Source: Azadirachta indica (taxonomy: Eukaryota > Streptophyta > Magnoliopsida > Sapindales > Meliaceae). Taken from it: a stretch of DNA of 64,000 nt. Below the pieces are notes generated by a model. It did no database searches. It worked only from the letters and a program-made list of their open reading frames with translations, and was not told where the DNA came from. A program made the position numbers and the translations under genes. Positions within the stretch are counted from its first letter, which is position 1; each line of letters opens with the position of its first letter. Location of the stretch: positions 5,601,182 to 5,665,181 of the forward strand of contig CM040445.1 in assembly GCA_022749755.1 (NCBI GenBank). Reading direction: 5' to 3'. This document shows positions 61,056-64,000 of the stretch, one piece after another.

Positions 61056-64000
61056 ATGGAGGAGACATATGAGCCATTGAAGGAGCTTGGTTCAGGAAAT
61101 TTTGGGGTCGCAAGGTTGGTCAGAGATAAGAAGACAAAGGAGCTTGTTGCAGTCAAATACATAGAAAGAGGGAAGAAGGTAATCTTCTATTCAGATTATT
61201 CATTGCATCCCATTTTTCTAATCATCCTTCATGTGATAGTGCTAGCAGTTTTAAATGATTTTTCGTATTCTGTTATATATATCTGTTGTATGTTACTGAA
61301 TTATTGGAATGCTTGAAGCTGGGAATTATAAGTTTGTTTTTATTCTGATTTCTAGAAATGGGCTACTGCGTTTTGCTTGAAACCTAACTTCTGTGTTTTC
61401 CCTAACTGATTTGAATTTAAAAGCTTTGATGACTTAAACATTCTGGACCAAATTATAAGATGATGCTTTTGAGTGTCGGTGTTTGGAAGAATACTCTGTT
61501 TTGGAGGGTTTTGTGGAGAAAGTCAAATTGTTCAGAAATGCTATCTATTAGGAGATTGGTTTTGTAATTGTTCATATATTCTAATAGGTGCTCAGTATCT
61601 GTTCAGTGGCCCATTAAGGAAGCTTACCGTATCTTTGCCGTATCTTTTTACATGCATTGGTTTTTCTTGCTTATGGGGATAATTTTGGGGTTTTGCCAGA
61701 CTATGAGAGCTATTCTTTTTGGTTCTATGGTTTCAGGATTTGCGTTGTTGTGTCTGAGATTGCAATATTGTGGTTATATTGTCCATAAACTTTCGAGTTT
61801 AACTAACAGGGCTAATTCACATTAGTTGCACATTATGGTGTTTAGATTGTTTTATTTGAAGAGGAAATGTCAAGTATTCATTTTTGAATTGGGGATACTG
61901 CACAAATAGTATGAATCTGTTTCTGGTTTCTGGTTTCAGATTGATGAGAATGTTCAGAGGGAAATCATCAACCACAGATCTCTGAGGCATCCAAACATCA
62001 TTAGGTTCAAAGAGGTAAGAATGGACAATAACTAACTAATTATAAGGGGATTGCCTGATTTTCATATTTGTTTTGTGCTGTTATGTCAAAGAGATTTCAT
62101 TTTCATTTTGGTTCAAGTTAGACCAAATAAGTTTTCATTCTCTTGCAATATGAAGAGGTGTGACAACTCATTGTGTCACTTTTATCTGCAGGTGCTGTTG
62201 ACTCCAACTCATTTAGCTATTGTCATGGAATATGCTGCTGGTGGAGAACTCTTTGCAAGAATATGCAGTGCTGGTCGATTTAGTGAAGATGAGGTTGTTA
62301 TATGGAGCTTGCTTCTCCGATCTAAAATCTTGGGCCATTTTCCTGCAATTTAATATGCGGGACAGTGATCTGAATTATTGTTCTTATTGTTTCTCGATTT
62401 CACTACAGGCAAGGTTTTTCTTCCAGCAGCTAATATCTGGAGTCAGCTACTGTCATTCCATGGTATGTCATCTGTGTTTTATTTCACATCTATTGTGATG
62501 ATATTTAGTTGATCACCCATTACTTTTACTGCAGGAAATTTGTCACAGGGACCTGAAGTTGGAAAACACGCTATTGGATGGAAGTCCACAGCCTCGTCTC
62601 AAGATATGTGACTTTGGTTACTCAAAGGTAATGTTCCTAGCTGAAATGCAGCTTTTGTTAACTAGATAAGTAGCGCCTAACTTTGATGCTTTCTTACTTT
62701 CTTCTTCCTTTTGTCTTTCTTAACCTTTCTTTTTTGGCAAATATGCCAAGAATAAGGTAGTATGACTTTTAGATTCATATGTTAATTCTTAGATTTTAAC
62801 TTCCATATTTCTCTTTATTTGCATATTGCAGTCAGGATTATTGCACTCGCAACCAAAATCAACTGTTGGAACTCCGGCATACATTGCCCCAGAGGTCCTG
62901 TCAAGAAAGGAATATGATGGCAAGGTAATCAGTTTCCTGTATTGCAATTGAATACAGAAAGAAAGTCATCGTGTTTTGTTGTTCTACAAATCTGTACAAT
63001 ATTCATTGCTGTTATTGGAAAATCACAAGAAAGTACATGTTGATTACATTAGTTGACACCTTTTTGAAAGAGCATCTTCTATGTGTTTGAATGCAAACGC
63101 CTTCCATGTACTTGATAAGTCTCTTAAACTAAATTATTTCATTACATAGCACATTTTTGCATGGGGGCTGTAATAATATCATGTACAAAAGAAAGTATTT
63201 TCTTGCTGAAGAACCAGGCTCTTTGTTTGCAATATATGCATACCTGTACATGTATGTCTGTTTGTGCTATGTTGACTTTAGTAATGGTTATAAAGTAATT
63301 TCAGCTTCCAGGTATGTTTTGTGTATCCCTGGATCGTGTTATTAAGTTTATGCTATATTAACTTCAAAATTGACATTAACTTTTGGTGACCTGCTTAATC
63401 TAGTACTCTCTATTGCATTGCAACCCATTTGCGTGCAATTTCTTAAAATTCCGTCGCATTCAGACGTTAACAGTAAAGCATATATATCGCTCAGTAATAA
63501 TGACAGTAATGAGTTTTTTTTACCATTTTCTCGTTAATATGACAGATTTCAGATGTTTGGTCATGTGGTGTGACACTGTATGTGATGTTGGTGGGTGCAT
63601 ATCCCTTTGAGGATCCTGAAGATCCTAGAAACTTCCGTAAGACAATTGAGGTTCGCAATAGTTCTATAATTTGAAGTCTTCTGTCTTTTCCCAACATATT
63701 TTAGAAAATGAAGCTTAATCTTTTGCTTATTGATACAGAGAATAAGGAATGTTCAGTACTCCATACCGGACTATGTACGCATCTCTGCAGATTGTAGGCA
63801 TCTGCTTTCTCGGATTTTTGTTGCCGATCCCTCAAAGGTAAAGCATTGTTTCAGCTTTTCAACAAGGATTCTATGACATAATAAAAACAAAAAGAAAAGA
63901 AAAGAAAAAAGGAAAACAAGCAGTTTGTCAAGTAATTATGTGTACTAATCGTTTGTTATCCTCCTAAAAGAGGATTAAGATTCCAGAGATCAAGCAGCAG
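61056..64000 (+). CDS. SnRK2 protein kinase, subclass II (SnRK2.7/2.8, SAPK1-3 type), 3' end outside window
   Basis: Coding exons: 61056-61178, 61940-62014, 62192-62293, 62409-62462, 62535-62627, 62832-62924, 63546-63650, 63739-63837 and the start of the ninth from 63971. All borders are GT-AG, and exon sizes (75, 102, 54, 93, 93, 105, 99) are those typical of plant SnRK2 genes. The 258 residues in the window begin [20 protein letters not shown] and hold the glycine loop (12-19), the catalytic lysine K34 (VAVK), HRDLKLEN with catalytic Asp124, DFG at 144-146, and the activation loop with Ser159/Thr160 ([16 protein letters not shown]) before APE at 168-170. The closest remembered relatives are rice SAPK3 and Arabidopsis SnRK2.7/2.8. 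Ser/Thr kinase of osmotic-stress and ABA signalling. The C-terminal regulatory part that would settle the subclass is not visible. Confidence 0.95.

Overview
The window looks like nuclear DNA of a dicot plant. It is strongly AT-rich, its genes carry many short introns with plant-type GT/AG borders, and the recognisable genes are plant families: a calcineurin B-like calcium sensor, an SnRK2 kinase, a DXO-type decapping enzyme relic and a Ty1/copia relic. I cannot name the species from the sequence alone.

Layout. From 1 to 8 kb there is a broken CCDC97-like gene, a foldback MULE-type element, and a multi-exon DXO/Rai1-like pseudogene carrying a truncated copia insertion. From 8 to about 49.4 kb the window holds a cluster of one unrecognised gene family: small proteins (164 to 189 aa) with two strong hydrophobic segments and a conserved GHFS loop. 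There are eleven loci, all on the minus strand. Four have open frames starting at ATG (8149-8694, 22202-22696, 35938-36432, 45044-45613); the others are frameshifted, truncated or reduced to pieces. The cluster grew by segmental duplication, since long flanks can be matched pairwise by eye: about 21.8-25.7 kb with 35.5-40.2 kb; 12.0-15.0 kb with 17.1-20.0 kb; 43.9-48.2 kb with 48.7-51.65 kb. Several small transposons sit in one copy of a block while the paralogous block has the empty site, which confirms the insertions and orders them after the duplications.

From 51.9 to 56.5 kb lies a complete CBL1/CBL9-type calcium sensor gene on the minus strand (8 coding exons, 213 aa). From about 60.8 kb to the window end is the 5' part of an SnRK2 kinase gene on the plus strand (8 complete coding exons plus the first 30 bases of the ninth). 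These two genes diverge from each other across about 4 kb. Both belong to stress-signalling families and both have G-box/ABRE-like elements upstream.

The best candidate for something undescribed is the two-segment membrane-protein cluster: open copies lie next to decaying ones, and one relic has a GGA repeat tract that reads as a run of leucines inside its first membrane segment.
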